This document shows positions 47,192-55,873 of a stretch of 64,000 nucleotides of DNA, piece by piece. Source of the DNA: Hydrogenophaga sp. IBVHS2. Its GTDB lineage: Bacteria > Pseudomonadota > Gammaproteobacteria > Burkholderiales > Burkholderiaceae_C. A model generated the notes under the pieces. The model had not been told where the DNA came from. It searched no databases and worked only from the letters and a program-made list of their open reading frames with translations. The translations under genes were made by a program, and so were the position numbers. The stretch covers positions 434,001 to 498,000 of the forward strand of contig NZ_NFUT01000001.1 in NCBI RefSeq assembly GCF_002127215.1, in the 5' to 3' direction. How positions within the stretch are numbered: position 1 is the stretch's first letter; each line of letters opens with the position of its first letter.

Positions 47192-47250
47192 GGAAAGGTC
47201 TCCGCTGGGGGGTGGGTGGGATGGATACCCGCCATGGTAAGCGGAGCGTC

Positions 47251-47841
47251 TCAGAAGGCCTGTCGCGCCAGCAGCCGCAGGCGTTCCGGCTGGGCGGGAT
47301 CGAAGCGGGTGACGAACACCTCGCCGCTGGCCGGGTACTCGCCGGTCAGGGCCGTCATGTTGACCTGGTGGGTGACCAGCATCCAGTTGGCCGGGGCCTT
47401 GAGACGGGCCACGTCCTGCATCACGGCACGGGTCTGGCTGGCGCGGTCGCCCACCTGGAAGAACGAGTTCAGCGGCGTCCAGACGGTGTGGCGCCCGAAG
47501 GTCAGCTGCGCGGTGTCGACGCAGCGGCACCAGGCGCTGCTGCGCACCTCGGCCAGTTCCACGCGCTCGCGCCGGAAGGCCTCGCCCAGGGCGCGGGCCT
47601 GCGCCCGGCCGGCATCGCTCAGGTTGCGCTGGCTGCTGCAGTCGTCCAGCCGGAAGCCGGGCGGATCGCCCACGCCGGCCACGGTGACCGCATGGCGCAT
47701 CAGCACCACGCAACCCCCGGCGCGCAGCAGGTCCCAGAAACCCGCCGGGCTGTCGCTGGTCTGGGCGCCCAGCGAGGTGGGCAGCAGGGCCGGCAGGGCG
47801 ATGATCGAGGCCGATCCGGCCAGAAACAGACGGCGTTGCAT
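47251..47841 (-). CDS. exported histidine phosphatase family protein
   Basis: This 196-residue protein has a leader beginning MQRRLFLAGSASIIALPALL, Tat/Sec-like, then a histidine phosphatase core. The RH motif is CVVLMRHAVTVAGVGDPPGF, with RNLSDAGRAQARALGEAFRR and ANWMLVTHQVNMTAL giving the second His. It probably removes phosphate from a small molecule in the periplasm; the substrate is unknown. AAGGAACC lies upstream of the ATG. It is 19 bp downstream of the SDR gene. Confidence 0.85.
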   Translation of the reverse strand: MQRRLFLAGSASIIALPALLPTSLGAQTSDSPAGFWDLLRAGGCVVLMRHAVTVAGVGDPPGFRLDDCSSQRNLSDAGRAQARALGEAFRRERVELAEVRSSAWCRCVDTAQLTFGRHTVWTPLNSFFQVGDRASQTRAVMQDVARLKAPANWMLVTHQVNMTALTGEYPASGEVFVTRFDPAQPERLRLLARQAF

Positions 47842-47860
47842 GGAGGTTCCTTGTCGGGTT

Positions 47861-48628
47861 TCAGGCGTCGCGCACGTCGGCCACCGGGTTCTGGCCGAAG
47901 TCGGGGCGGTCCAGCCAGGCCAGCACACGGGCGGCGGCCTGCTCGGGCGATGTGAGCTGCCCGCCGCGCTGCAGTTCCACGAAGCGCGCGCGGTCGGGGA
48001 AGGCGGCGGCATCGGCGCCCCGCAGCTGCACCTGCATGTCGGTGTCGATCACGCCCGGCGCCAGCGACACCAGCCGGGCGCCGTGCGGCTGCTGCGCCTG
48101 ATCGAGCGCCGCGCAGCGGGTGAAGTGGTCCAGCCCGGCCTTGGCCGCGCAGTACGGCGCCTGCGAGGCCATGGGGTAGCGCCCCAGACCGGAGGAGATG
48201 TTGAGCACCCGGCGGGGTCCGCGCCAGCCCTGATCGACCCAGCGGGCCGTGGCGGCCAGGAAGGCGCCGGTGAGCAGCATGGGCGCTTCCAGGCCCACCC
48301 GCAGGGCCTGGGCCACCTCGGTGGGCGGCACGGCCTCCAGCGGGGCCACGGTGGGGATCACGCCGGCATTGTTGATGAGGGTGGCACTGTGCAGGCCGGT
48401 CGCGGGCTGACCCGCCAGCCATTCGCCCAGGCGCCGGGCCGCCGGTTCGGGCTCGGCCAGATCCACCGGCCACTGCAGCAGCGGTGCGTGCAGGGCGTCG
48501 GCACGGGCCTGGAGTTCGGCATTCGTGCGGCGCGACAGGCACAGCAGCAGGCGGTCGGGGGAGAGCAGCTGCTGCGCCATGGCCAGGCCCATGCCCCGCG
48601 AGGCGCCGGTGAGGACGGTGAGGTGCAT
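47861..48628 (-). CDS. short-chain dehydrogenase/reductase
   Basis: This 255-residue SDR begins MHLTVLTGASRGMGLAMAQQ, with the TGxxxGxG cofactor motif. LINNAGVIP, the catalytic Ser in VLNISSGLGRY and the Tyr-Lys pair in YCAAKAGLDHF follow, then LAPGVIDTDMQ. The substrate is unknown; length and motifs resemble sepiapterin-reductase-like SDRs. It lies 4 bp downstream of the pseudouridine synthase gene. Confidence 0.9.
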   Translation of the reverse strand: MHLTVLTGASRGMGLAMAQQLLSPDRLLLCLSRRTNAELQARADALHAPLLQWPVDLAEPEPAARRLGEWLAGQPATGLHSATLINNAGVIPTVAPLEAVPPTEVAQALRVGLEAPMLLTGAFLAATARWVDQGWRGPRRVLNISSGLGRYPMASQAPYCAAKAGLDHFTRCAALDQAQQPHGARLVSLAPGVIDTDMQVQLRGADAAAFPDRARFVELQRGGQLTSPEQAAARVLAWLDRPDFGQNPVADVRDA

Positions 48629-48632
48629 GGCG

Positions 48633-49283
48633 TCAGAACGGGCAGGGGCTGTGGAAATGAAGGGTCTGGCCGGTGGCCGGGTGGGGCAGCGACAGATCGC
48701 AGGCGTGCAGCAGCAGGCGGCCGGACCAGCCCTGCTGTTCGCTGGTGGCGTACAGCGGGTCGCCCACGATGGGGTGGCCGATGGCCTGCAGGTGCACCCG
48801 CAGCTGGTGGGTGCGGCCTGTCACGGGTTCGAGTTCTACACGGGTGGTGATGACCGGGTGCGGTGCCGGGGCATCGGGCTGCCACGGCGCTGCGTCCAGC
48901 CGTTGCCAGCGGGTGAGGCTGGGCTTGCCGTGCTGGTGGTGCACAATGCTGCGGGGCCGGTTGAGCCAGTCGATCATCAGGGGCAGGTCGATCTGTCCCT
49001 GCTCGGGCTCCAGCGCGCCGGCCACCACCGCCTGGTAGCGCTTGTGCACCTGGCGTTTCTCGAAGGCCAGGCTGAGTGCCCGCTGCATGGGCAGGCCGCG
49101 CGCCATGACCAGCAGGCCCGAGGTGGCCATGTCCAGCCGGTGCACGATGAGGGCATCGGGCCACACGGCCTGGGCGCGCGCACTCAGGCAGTCCTGCTTG
49201 TCCGGGCCCCGGCCGGGCACGGCCAGCAGGCCGGCGGGCTTGTCCAGCACCAGCAGGTGCTCGTCGAGGTACAGCGGGGTCAT
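48633..49283 (-). CDS. RluA-family pseudouridine synthase
   Basis: This 216-residue enzyme isomerises uridine in rRNA or tRNA. The catalytic Asp is in HRLDMATSGLLVMARG; KPAGLLAVPG, VHKRYQAVVAG and VTGRTHQLRVHLQAIGHPIV complete the family pattern. It has no S4 domain, like the shorter RluA/TruC forms, and the exact target is uncertain. It begins by a 4-bp overlap with the HugZ-like gene. Confidence 0.9.
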   Translation of the reverse strand: MTPLYLDEHLLVLDKPAGLLAVPGRGPDKQDCLSARAQAVWPDALIVHRLDMATSGLLVMARGLPMQRALSLAFEKRQVHKRYQAVVAGALEPEQGQIDLPLMIDWLNRPRSIVHHQHGKPSLTRWQRLDAAPWQPDAPAPHPVITTRVELEPVTGRTHQLRVHLQAIGHPIVGDPLYATSEQQGWSGRLLLHACDLSLPHPATGQTLHFHSPCPF

Positions 49284-49774
49284 GGCCGGCCGGCGGCCAG
49301 GGCGGCACACAGGTCCGTCCCGTCGATGCGGCGCGCTGCGCCGAAACCCGCGATCTGCCGGCCTTGCAGCGGGTGCAGCAGCACGAAGCGGAAGTCGGGC
49401 AGGGCGGTCATGTCGGCGGCCTCGGGGAAACGCGTCAGGTAGTCCTGTCGGGCCACCGCCAGGGCCTCGCCGCCGGCGGTCTCGGCCCGCACCGACAGGC
49501 TCAAGCGGTGCAGCGCATGCACCGGCTCGCCATCGACCTCGCCGGCGTCCACCAGCACGGCGGCACGCGGGTCGGCCTGCAGCTGGGCGGTGTGCGGCGA
49601 CAGGGCACTGACATGGATCACCAGGCATTGCAGCGCCGGGCAGACCGCAAACGGCACCAGCGACACGGCGGGCGCACCGGCCTCGTCGCGCGTGGCCAGG
49701 GCGGCGGTGCGGCGCTGCCACAGCAGCTGGCGCAGGGCGGAGGTCAGGCGCGGTTCGTGGGATTCGGAGCTCAT
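49280..49774 (-). CDS. pyridoxamine-phosphate-oxidase-fold protein (HugZ-like)
   Basis: This 164-residue split-barrel flavin/heme-binding type protein shows LWQRRTAALATRDEAGAPAV near the N-terminus, VIHVSALSPHTAQLQADPRA and a C-terminal PDFRFVLLHPLQGRQIAGFG. That matches HugZ/pyridoxamine 5'-phosphate oxidase-related proteins. It has no signal peptide. It may bind FMN or heme; activity is unknown. It is upstream of, and coupled to, the pseudouridine synthase gene, and divergent from dusC. Confidence 0.82.
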   Translation of the reverse strand: MSSESHEPRLTSALRQLLWQRRTAALATRDEAGAPAVSLVPFAVCPALQCLVIHVSALSPHTAQLQADPRAAVLVDAGEVDGEPVHALHRLSLSVRAETAGGEALAVARQDYLTRFPEAADMTALPDFRFVLLHPLQGRQIAGFGAARRIDGTDLCAALAAGRP

Positions 49775-49832
49775 GCCGGGATGCTAAACCTCAGACCGGG
49801 CGGGGCCGGTGCCCAGCAGGGACAATCGCCCC

Positions 49833-50831
49833 ATGCTGCTGCTGGCCCCCATGGAAGGATTGCTCGACGCCACCCTGCGCGATGTGCTCACGCGCCTGGG
49901 CGGCATGGACCGTTGCACCAGCGAGTTCATCCGCATCACCCACATGCTGCTGCCCGAGCGGTCGTTCACCCGCGTGGTGCCCGAGCTGCTGCAGGGCGGG
50001 CGCACCCGGGCCGGCGTGCCGGTGCGCCCGCAGCTGCTGGGCTCCGACCCGGCCTGCATGGCCGACAACGCCGCGCGGCTGGCCACCTTCGAGCCGCCCG
50101 GCATCGACCTGAACTTCGGCTGTCCGGCCAAGACGGTCAACAACAGCCGGGGCGGCGCCATCCTGCTGGAAGAACCGTGGCTGGTGCACCAGATCGTGCG
50201 CGCCGTGCGCCGCGCGGTGCCGGCCCACATTCCGGTGTCGGCCAAGATGCGCCTGGGCTTCAACGACGACACCCGCGCCGAGGACAACGCCCTGGCCATC
50301 ACCGAGGCCGGCGCCAGCGAGCTGGTCATCCATGCCCGCACCAAGGCCGACGGCTACCGCCCCCCGGCCTGGTGGGAGCGCATCGCGCAGGTGCGCGAGT
50401 CGTTGCCCGAGCAGCGCCCGGTGCTGATTGCCAACGGCGAGATCTGGTCGGTGGACGATGCGCGGCGCTGCCGCGCCGTCTCGGGTTGCGAGCACCTCAT
50501 GATCGGCCGCGGCCTGGTGGCCGACCCCGGTCTGGCCCGGGAACTGGGCGGGGGGCAGCCAGCGGCATGGGCCGAGATCGAGCCGCTTCTGCTGCCCTTC
50601 TGGGAGCAGGTGAGTGAGCGGGTGGAGCGCCGCCACCGGGCCGGCCGCCTGAAGCAGTGGCTCAACTACCTGCGCCGCCGGCATCCGGGTGCACAGCAGG
50701 CTTTCGACGAGCTGCGGCTGTCCAATGACGCGGCCTTCGTGGAGGCCTGGCTGGCCGGGCGCGCTGCCTGCAGAAATGCGGCAACCGTGTTAACTTCTGC
50801 GCCCCTGTTGCCGACACCCGATCCCGTATGA
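49833..50831 (+). CDS. dusC: tRNA-dihydrouridine synthase, DusC type
   Basis: This 332-residue flavoenzyme reduces uridine in tRNA (position 16 for DusC). Family features are LLLAPMEGLLDATLRDVLTR, the catalytic Cys in LNFGCPAKTVNNSRGGAILL (about 95-100), VSAKMRLGFND, LVIHARTKADGY, IANGEIWSVDDA and MIGRGLVADP. The start at MLLLAPMEG has GACAAT six bases upstream and no ribosome-binding site, suggesting a very short leader. It overlaps gshA by 4 bp. Confidence 0.93.
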   Translation: MLLLAPMEGLLDATLRDVLTRLGGMDRCTSEFIRITHMLLPERSFTRVVPELLQGGRTRAGVPVRPQLLGSDPACMADNAARLATFEPPGIDLNFGCPAKTVNNSRGGAILLEEPWLVHQIVRAVRRAVPAHIPVSAKMRLGFNDDTRAEDNALAITEAGASELVIHARTKADGYRPPAWWERIAQVRESLPEQRPVLIANGEIWSVDDARRCRAVSGCEHLMIGRGLVADPGLARELGGGQPAAWAEIEPLLLPFWEQVSERVERRHRAGRLKQWLNYLRRRHPGAQQAFDELRLSNDAAFVEAWLAGRAACRNAATVLTSAPLLPTPDPV

Positions 50832-52405
50832 CTTCCCTGCCTTCCCGTCTGGACGCCCTGGGCACCGAGCGCCTGGCCGGCATGCGCCGAGGCCTCGAGA
50901 AAGAGAGCCTGCGTTCCCAGCCGGATGGCAAGCTGGCCCTGACCCCGCATCCGGCCGCGCTGGGCAGCGCGCTGACCCATCCGCACATCACCACCGATTA
51001 CAGCGAGTCGCAGCTCGAGCTCATCACCGGCGTGCATGCCAGCGTGGAGTCCACCCTGGCCGAGCTCACCGAGGTGCACCAGTACACGGTGCGAACCCTG
51101 CGCAGCCAGGGCGGCGCCGCCGGCGAAGAGATGCTCTGGGCCTCCAGCATGCCCTGCGGCCTGCCGACCGACGAGACCATCCCCCTGGGCCGCTACGGCA
51201 GCAGCAACGTGGGCCGGGCCAAGAGCGTCTACCGCATGGGACTGGGCCACCGCTACGGCCGGCGCATGCAGACCATCTCGGGCATCCACTACAACTGGTC
51301 GCTGCCCGGCGTGGACAACGACGGCTACTTTGCCCTCATCCGCAACTTCCGCCGCCATGCCTTCCTGCTGCTGACCCTGTTCGGCGCTTCGCCGGCCGTG
51401 TGTTCCAGCTTCGTCGAAGGGCGCCAGCACGAGCTGCTGCCGGTGGGCCAGTGCGGCACGCTGCACATGCCCCACGGCACCTCGCTGCGCATGGGCCGCC
51501 TGGGCTACCAGAGCGAGGCCCAGGCCACGCTGGCGGTGAGCTACAACGGGCTGGAGGGCTATGCGGCCTCATTGCACGACGCGCTCACCCGCCCCTGGCC
51601 GGCCTACGAGGCGGTGGGCATCCGCAACCCGGGCGGCGACTACAACCAGCTCGCCACCACGCTGCTGCAGATCGAGAACGAGTTCTACGGCACCATCCGG
51701 CCCAAGCGCGTCATCTTCCCCGGCGAGCGTCCCCTGCATGCCCTGCGCGAGCGGGGTGTGGAGTACATCGAGGTGCGCCTGCTCGACCTCAATCCGTTCG
51801 AACCCATCGGCATTGCGGCCAGCACGCTGCGCTTCATCGACGTCTTCCTGCTGCACTGCCTGCTGGCCGACAGCCCGCCCGACACGCCGGCCGAGATCCG
51901 CGAGCTGGCCCACAACCAGCACCTCACTGCCGCGCGGGGCCGCGAGCCGGGCCTGCAGCTCATGCGCGACGGCCAGCCGGTGTCGCTGGTGGACTGGGGC
52001 ACCGAGATCATCGACGCCCTGGCACCGCTGGCCGACCGTCTGGACGCCCTGCATGGCGGCCACGACCATGCCCTGGCGGTGTCGCAGGCCCGGGAGGCCC
52101 TGCACGCACCCGACACCCTGCCGTCGGCCCGCGTGCTGCGCGCCATGGCCCAGCAGCACGACGATTCCTTCATCGGTTTCGTGCGGGCGCAGTCGGCCGA
52201 GATCCATCGCCAGCTGCTGGCCCTGCCCTGGAGCACCAAGCAGCAGGCCCGGTTCGAAGCCATGGCGGCCCAGTCGGTGCTGGACCAGCGCGCCATCGAG
52301 GCGGCCGACTCGCTGCCGTTCGAGATCTACCGCCAGGAATACGTGTCGCCGCAGCGGCTGGGCCGACCCCGCAGCATGGCCTCCGAGGCCCTGCCCACTT
52401 CTTGA
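50828..52405 (+). CDS. gshA: glutamate-cysteine ligase, E. coli type
   Basis: This 525-residue enzyme makes gamma-glutamylcysteine, the first step of glutathione synthesis. Family features are RRGLEKESLRSQPDGKLALT, ITTDYSESQLELITGVH, SGIHYNWSLPG, GTSLRMGRLGYQSEAQ, NPGGDYNQLATTLLQIENEF and YIEVRLLDLNPFEPIGI. The length is close to the E. coli enzyme. It is coupled to dusC by ATGA. The product feeds the pool on which the ChaC and Kef-type proteins in this window would act. Confidence 0.96.
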   Translation: MTSLPSRLDALGTERLAGMRRGLEKESLRSQPDGKLALTPHPAALGSALTHPHITTDYSESQLELITGVHASVESTLAELTEVHQYTVRTLRSQGGAAGEEMLWASSMPCGLPTDETIPLGRYGSSNVGRAKSVYRMGLGHRYGRRMQTISGIHYNWSLPGVDNDGYFALIRNFRRHAFLLLTLFGASPAVCSSFVEGRQHELLPVGQCGTLHMPHGTSLRMGRLGYQSEAQATLAVSYNGLEGYAASLHDALTRPWPAYEAVGIRNPGGDYNQLATTLLQIENEFYGTIRPKRVIFPGERPLHALRERGVEYIEVRLLDLNPFEPIGIAASTLRFIDVFLLHCLLADSPPDTPAEIRELAHNQHLTAARGREPGLQLMRDGQPVSLVDWGTEIIDALAPLADRLDALHGGHDHALAVSQAREALHAPDTLPSARVLRAMAQQHDDSFIGFVRAQSAEIHRQLLALPWSTKQQARFEAMAAQSVLDQRAIEAADSLPFEIYRQEYVSPQRLGRPRSMASEALPTS

Positions 52406-52468
52406 GCAACCCAGAAAAGCCCCTTGTGCCACAGGCACTTGCGGCACCCGTACACGGCTGACCCGATC

Positions 52469-52503
52469 TTATTCACACCCTTGTCCCCACTTTCCGGGGA
52501 CAA
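52469..52503. promoter_or_regulatory. DnaA-box-like element and hairpin between gshA and the SRPBCC gene
   Basis: TTATTCACA (52469-52477) fits the relaxed DnaA box TTWTNCACA. Four bases later TTGTCCCC (52481-52488) and GGGGACAA (52496-52503) form an 8-bp hairpin with a 7-base loop. No T-run follows on either strand, so it is not a standard terminator. The rest of the 115-bp gap has a GTGCC/GGCAC half-palindrome near 52430. Function is unknown. Confidence 0.4.
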
Positions 52504-52520
52504 CTGTGACGGACCCGGGA

Positions 52521-53003
52521 TCAGGCCTCGCCGCCGAAACGCTTGATCAGGTTGGCGATGTACTTGTCGACCAGCTTCTCGAACTCGGCTTCCACCACCG
52601 GAGCCACCACCATCTTCATCAGGCCGGGCAGGGGCACGTCCACCGTGCCTTCGATGGCCAGCTCCAGCGCGGTGGTCTTGCCCTGGCCGGTGATCTTCCA
52701 GTGGCCGCCCACCAGGGCGTTGCCTTCCCCCTTGACCGGCGTCCACTTGACGGTGCCCGTACCCTTGGCAGCGTCGAACTTGCTGGTGTACTTGCTGGCG
52801 TACACCGTCTGGATGTTCACCTGCGCGGTGCCCACCTTCTCCATCTCCCAGCGCCAGGTGCCACCGCCCAGGTCGACCAGCTGCTCCACCTTGGGGAAGT
52901 GGCTGACCGACTCCGGCACGTCCGACAGGACCGCGAACACGTCGGCGGCGGCGGACTTGACGGCGAACTCGTAACCCAGATCGATCTTGACGGTGATGCT
53001 CAT
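52521..53003 (-). CDS. SRPBCC family protein
   Basis: This 160-residue START/Bet v 1-like protein begins MSITVKIDLGYEFAVKSAAA. FAVLSDVPESVSHFPKVEQL marks the ligand-binding fold of polyketide-cyclase/CoxG-like proteins, with VPLPGLMKMVVAPVVEAEFE at the C-terminal long helix. No signal peptide is present. The ligand is unknown. It converges with gshA and is divergent from the GTPase gene across 117 bp. Confidence 0.87.
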   Translation of the reverse strand: MSITVKIDLGYEFAVKSAAADVFAVLSDVPESVSHFPKVEQLVDLGGGTWRWEMEKVGTAQVNIQTVYASKYTSKFDAAKGTGTVKWTPVKGEGNALVGGHWKITGQGKTTALELAIEGTVDVPLPGLMKMVVAPVVEAEFEKLVDKYIANLIKRFGGEA

Positions 53004-53120
53004 GTGGCTCTCGGCTGAAGGGATGCGGGTCATTCTAGGCAGCGCCCCTGTCGCCTGCGCTCGGGGCTTACACCGAGGCTGCCAAGGCACAATCCCGGCT
53101 CCGCCAACACGAACAAGTCC

Positions 53121-54050
53121 ATGAGCATCCAGTGGTTCCCCGGTCACATGCACCTCACCCGCAAGGCGATTGCCGAACGGGTCAAGGCCATCGACGTGGT
53201 GATCGAGATGCTCGATGCCCGCCTGCCGGGGTCCAGCGCCAACCCGCTGCTGGCCGAACTCACCGGCCACAAGCCCACGCTGAAGGTGCTCAACAAGCAG
53301 GACATGGCCGACCCCGCGCGCACCGAGCAGTGGCTGGCCCACTACCGCGCCCAGCCCGGCACGCGCGCCATTCCGCTGGACGCCAGCCACACCTCGCCGG
53401 CGCGGGCGCTGGTGGCCGAATGCCGCGAACTCGCCCCGCTGCGCGGCGGCATGGTCAAGCCGCTGCGGGTGCTGATCTGCGGCATTCCCAACGTGGGCAA
53501 GAGCACGCTCATCAACACCCTCATGGGCAAACGCGCCGCCAAGACCGGCGACGAAGCCGGCGTGACCCGCAACGAGCAGCGCGTGGCGCTGGCCGACGAC
53601 TGTTATCTGTTCGACACCCCGGGCGTGCTGTGGCCGCGCATCGTGGTGCCCGAGAGCGGCACGCTGCTGGCTGCCAGCGGCGCGGTGGGCCGCAACGCCT
53701 ACGACGACGAGACGGTGGCGCTGGACCTGCTGGACCTGCTGAAGGTGGCCTATCCGGCGTTGCTGGAAGAGCGCTACCGGTTCGGACTGGATGCGGCCGC
53801 GCTGGCCCAGGCCCATGCCGACGGCCTGATGGAAACCATCGGCCGCCAGCGCGGCGCGCTGGTGGCCGGAGGCCGGGTCAACCTGACCAAGGCGGCCGAG
53901 CTGGTGATTGCCGATTTCCGCCAGGGCCACATGGGCCGCATCACGCTGGAGACGCCGGAGCAGTTCGGGCGCTGGCTGGCTGCCGGTGAAGCGGCCGATG
54001 CCGAGCGCCGCAAGGAGCGGCCGGATCGGCCCAAGGCCCGGCGCCGCTGA
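53121..54050 (+). CDS. circularly permuted ribosome-assembly GTPase (YlqF/RbgA-like)
   Basis: This 309-residue GTPase has the permuted order G4-G1-G3. It starts MSIQWFPGHMHLTRKAI, then LNKQDMAD (G4, NKxD), GIPNVGKSTLINTLMGKRA (G1, about 118-136) and YLFDTPGVLWPRI (G3). A C-terminal ANTAR-like helical segment and a basic tail (RRKERPDRPKARRR) bind rRNA in RbgA proteins. It probably aids large-subunit maturation. It converges with the DUF4399 gene, 4 bp apart. Confidence 0.92.
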   Translation: MSIQWFPGHMHLTRKAIAERVKAIDVVIEMLDARLPGSSANPLLAELTGHKPTLKVLNKQDMADPARTEQWLAHYRAQPGTRAIPLDASHTSPARALVAECRELAPLRGGMVKPLRVLICGIPNVGKSTLINTLMGKRAAKTGDEAGVTRNEQRVALADDCYLFDTPGVLWPRIVVPESGTLLAASGAVGRNAYDDETVALDLLDLLKVAYPALLEERYRFGLDAAALAQAHADGLMETIGRQRGALVAGGRVNLTKAAELVIADFRQGHMGRITLETPEQFGRWLAAGEAADAERRKERPDRPKARRR

Positions 54051-54054
54051 CGCC

Positions 54055-54654
54055 TCATTTCACCGTGATGGTGATGCGCTCGCTGCTCACCACCGGGTGG
54101 TGGGGAATGTGGTTCTGGTCGGCCAGCACCAGCTGCAGCGTGTGCACGCCGGGCGCCAGGTTGACCGTGGTCTCGGTCTGGCCCAGGCCGAAGTGGCGGA
54201 AGTTGTCGTTGGCCGGCAGCGGCGCGTTGGCGTCCCAGGCAGCCACATCCACCAGCAGATGGTGGTGACCGGTGCCGGCCTTCTCCAGCCCAGCCGGTGC
54301 CACGCCCATGCCCGAGAGGCCGAACACCACCTTCACCGGGTTGCTCACCGTCATGCCGTTGCGCAGGTTCAGGAAGTAGACCCGGGCACCGGGTGCAGCC
54401 GCCACCTTCTGGTAACCCGACGGCAGCCTGGGCGTGCTCTCGGTCACCTGGGCCGGCGCCGTGGGCGGCGCCTTCATGGCGGCCATCATGGCCATGTGCT
54501 CGGCGTGCATGCTGGCATGGGCGGGGTCGTTGTGCATGGCGTGCATGCTGGCATGGGCGGGGTCGTTGTGCATGGCGTGCATGCCGCCGTGCGGGGAGCC
54601 GGCGCAGCCGGCCAGCACGGTGCCGGCCACGGTGAGAAGGGCGAGGGTTTTCAT
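54055..54654 (-). CDS. DUF4399 lipoprotein with His/Met repeats
   Basis: This 199-residue lipoprotein has signal and lipobox MKTLALLTVAGTVLAGC, Cys17. The next 35 residues are two copies of MHAMHNDPAHAS plus a partial third, encoded by an exact 36-bp tandem duplication. The C-terminal DUF4399 domain (about 85-199) includes VYFLNLRNGMTVSNPVKVVF, GTGHHHLLVDV and GVHTLQLVLADQNHIPHHP. The His/Met-rich repeats could bind metal, by inference. Function unknown. Confidence 0.85.
   Translation of the reverse strand: MKTLALLTVAGTVLAGCAGSPHGGMHAMHNDPAHASMHAMHNDPAHASMHAEHMAMMAAMKAPPTAPAQVTESTPRLPSGYQKVAAAPGARVYFLNLRNGMTVSNPVKVVFGLSGMGVAPAGLEKAGTGHHHLLVDVAAWDANAPLPANDNFRHFGLGQTETTVNLAPGVHTLQLVLADQNHIPHHPVVSSERITITVK
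54505..54584. repeat. 36-bp tandem repeat inside the DUF4399 gene
   Basis: A unit beginning GTGCATGCTGGCATGGGCGG is repeated exactly at 54505-54540 and 54541-54576, followed by a partial copy (GTGCATGC). The length is a multiple of three, so each copy adds 12 residues in frame. It is a likely site of copy-number change by slippage. Confidence 0.85.
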
Positions 54655-54696
54655 GGGATGTCTCCTGGGTTCACGGGGACACCCAGCATACGCCCG

Positions 54697-55116
54697 TCAG
54701 CGGCTGAAGATGGCATGGGCGATCAAGCCGGTGGCCACCGCCACCAGCAGGAATTCGCCGTCCACGTTCACCCACTGGTGGCCGCGGGGCGGCGCGTACA
54801 GATGGCGGTGGTGGCGGTGGTCGATCACCACATGGCGCTGCTGCACCACGTGGCGTGGCAGGTACTGGCCCTTGTGCCAGCGCGGCCCGCCCCGGTAGGC
54901 GCGTGGCCCGCCGTGGTAGTGGTGGTGCTGCTGCACGATGCGCACGTCCGGACGGTGGTCGCGGCGGTGATCGCGCCGGTCGTCCCAGCGGTCGTGGCGC
55001 TGCTCGTGGCGGTGATCCCAGCGGTGGCCGCGGCGGTCGTCGTCGGCCAGGGCGAGCGTGCCCATGCCGAGGGTGCTGGCAGCCACCAGCGAGGTCATGA
55101 GGCGGCGAAGTGTCAT
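54697..55116 (-). CDS. RcnB-like periplasmic protein
   Basis: This 139-residue exported protein has signal MTLRRLMTSLVAASTLGMGT ending ALA, a middle rich in His, Arg and Asp (DDRRGHRWDHRHEQRHDRWD), and a C-terminal RcnB-like region, PRGHQWVNVDGEFLLVAVAT, with a final hydrophobic helix. RcnB takes part in nickel/cobalt tolerance in E. coli; here metal binding is inferred from composition. CAGGAGACC precedes the ATG. Confidence 0.82.
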   Translation of the reverse strand: MTLRRLMTSLVAASTLGMGTLALADDDRRGHRWDHRHEQRHDRWDDRRDHRRDHRPDVRIVQQHHHYHGGPRAYRGGPRWHKGQYLPRHVVQQRHVVIDHRHHRHLYAPPRGHQWVNVDGEFLLVAVATGLIAHAIFSR

Positions 55117-55216
55117 GGCAGGTCTCCTGTGGGTTTCGGAGCCCTCATGCTCGCGGCGCTGTGTGTCCGTCCTGTCAATGCCGGGCACCGCCGCCGCAAA
55201 GACCGGCACCCGCCTG

Positions 55217-55846
55217 TTACGTCGCGGCCGCGCGGTGCTGCCACACGAGCAGCAGGTTGTTGGCCGGCATCGCGATGCGCTGGGCCAGCACCAGCCCGGC
55301 GGCATCGGCCTGGGCCTGCACCTCGTGCAGCCAGCGCAGTCCCCAGGCGGGATCGCGCTCGCGCAGGCTCTGGTCGAAGGCCCGGTTGCCGGGCGATGTG
55401 TCGACCCCGCGCTCCAGGTACGGTCCATAGGTGAGCAGCAGGCCGGTCGGGCGCAGCACGCGGGCGCTGCCCCGCATCAGCCCGGCACACACCGGCCACG
55501 GAGCGATGTGCAGCAGGTTGGCGCAGTACACCGCATCGAAGCAGGCGGTCCACGCGGGCTGCGGTGGCCCGGGCCACTCGGTGGCGGTCACGTCCAGCCG
55601 CAGCGGTGGACGCACCGCCGGAAGACCGGCGGTCCGCGCGGCGATGGCGGGCAGTGCCTGCCCATCGTGCTCGGTGGGCTGCCAGGTCCATCCGGGCAGG
55701 GCCGGGGCCATGTGCTGGGCGTGCTGGCCGGTGCCCGACGCCACCTCCAGCAGATGACCTTGAGGCGGCAGCCGCTGCAGCAGCTGTTCCAGGATGGGTT
55801 GTCGGTTGCGCTCGGCGGCGGGGCTGAAGGGCAGGTCTTCGTGCAT
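55217..55846 (-). CDS. DUF938 SAM-dependent methyltransferase-like protein
   Basis: This 209-residue protein belongs to DUF938. It begins MHEDLPFSPAAERNRQPILE. The SAM-binding glycine motif is LLEVASGTGQHAQHMAPALP (about 34-53), followed by AVYCANLLHIAPW and LLLTYGPYLERGVDTSPGNR. The substrate is unknown. It is divergent from the lipoprotein gene with only 27 bp between starts, so the promoters must overlap coding sequence. Confidence 0.88.
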   Translation of the reverse strand: MHEDLPFSPAAERNRQPILEQLLQRLPPQGHLLEVASGTGQHAQHMAPALPGWTWQPTEHDGQALPAIAARTAGLPAVRPPLRLDVTATEWPGPPQPAWTACFDAVYCANLLHIAPWPVCAGLMRGSARVLRPTGLLLTYGPYLERGVDTSPGNRAFDQSLRERDPAWGLRWLHEVQAQADAAGLVLAQRIAMPANNLLLVWQHRAAAT

Positions 55847-55873
55847 GGGCCGATTCTGGCGAGAATGCGCGCC

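Noticed and set aside
54505-54584. Possible CRISPR array
   Set aside because: The 36-bp copies are contiguous without spacers, in frame inside a coding sequence, and only two in number.
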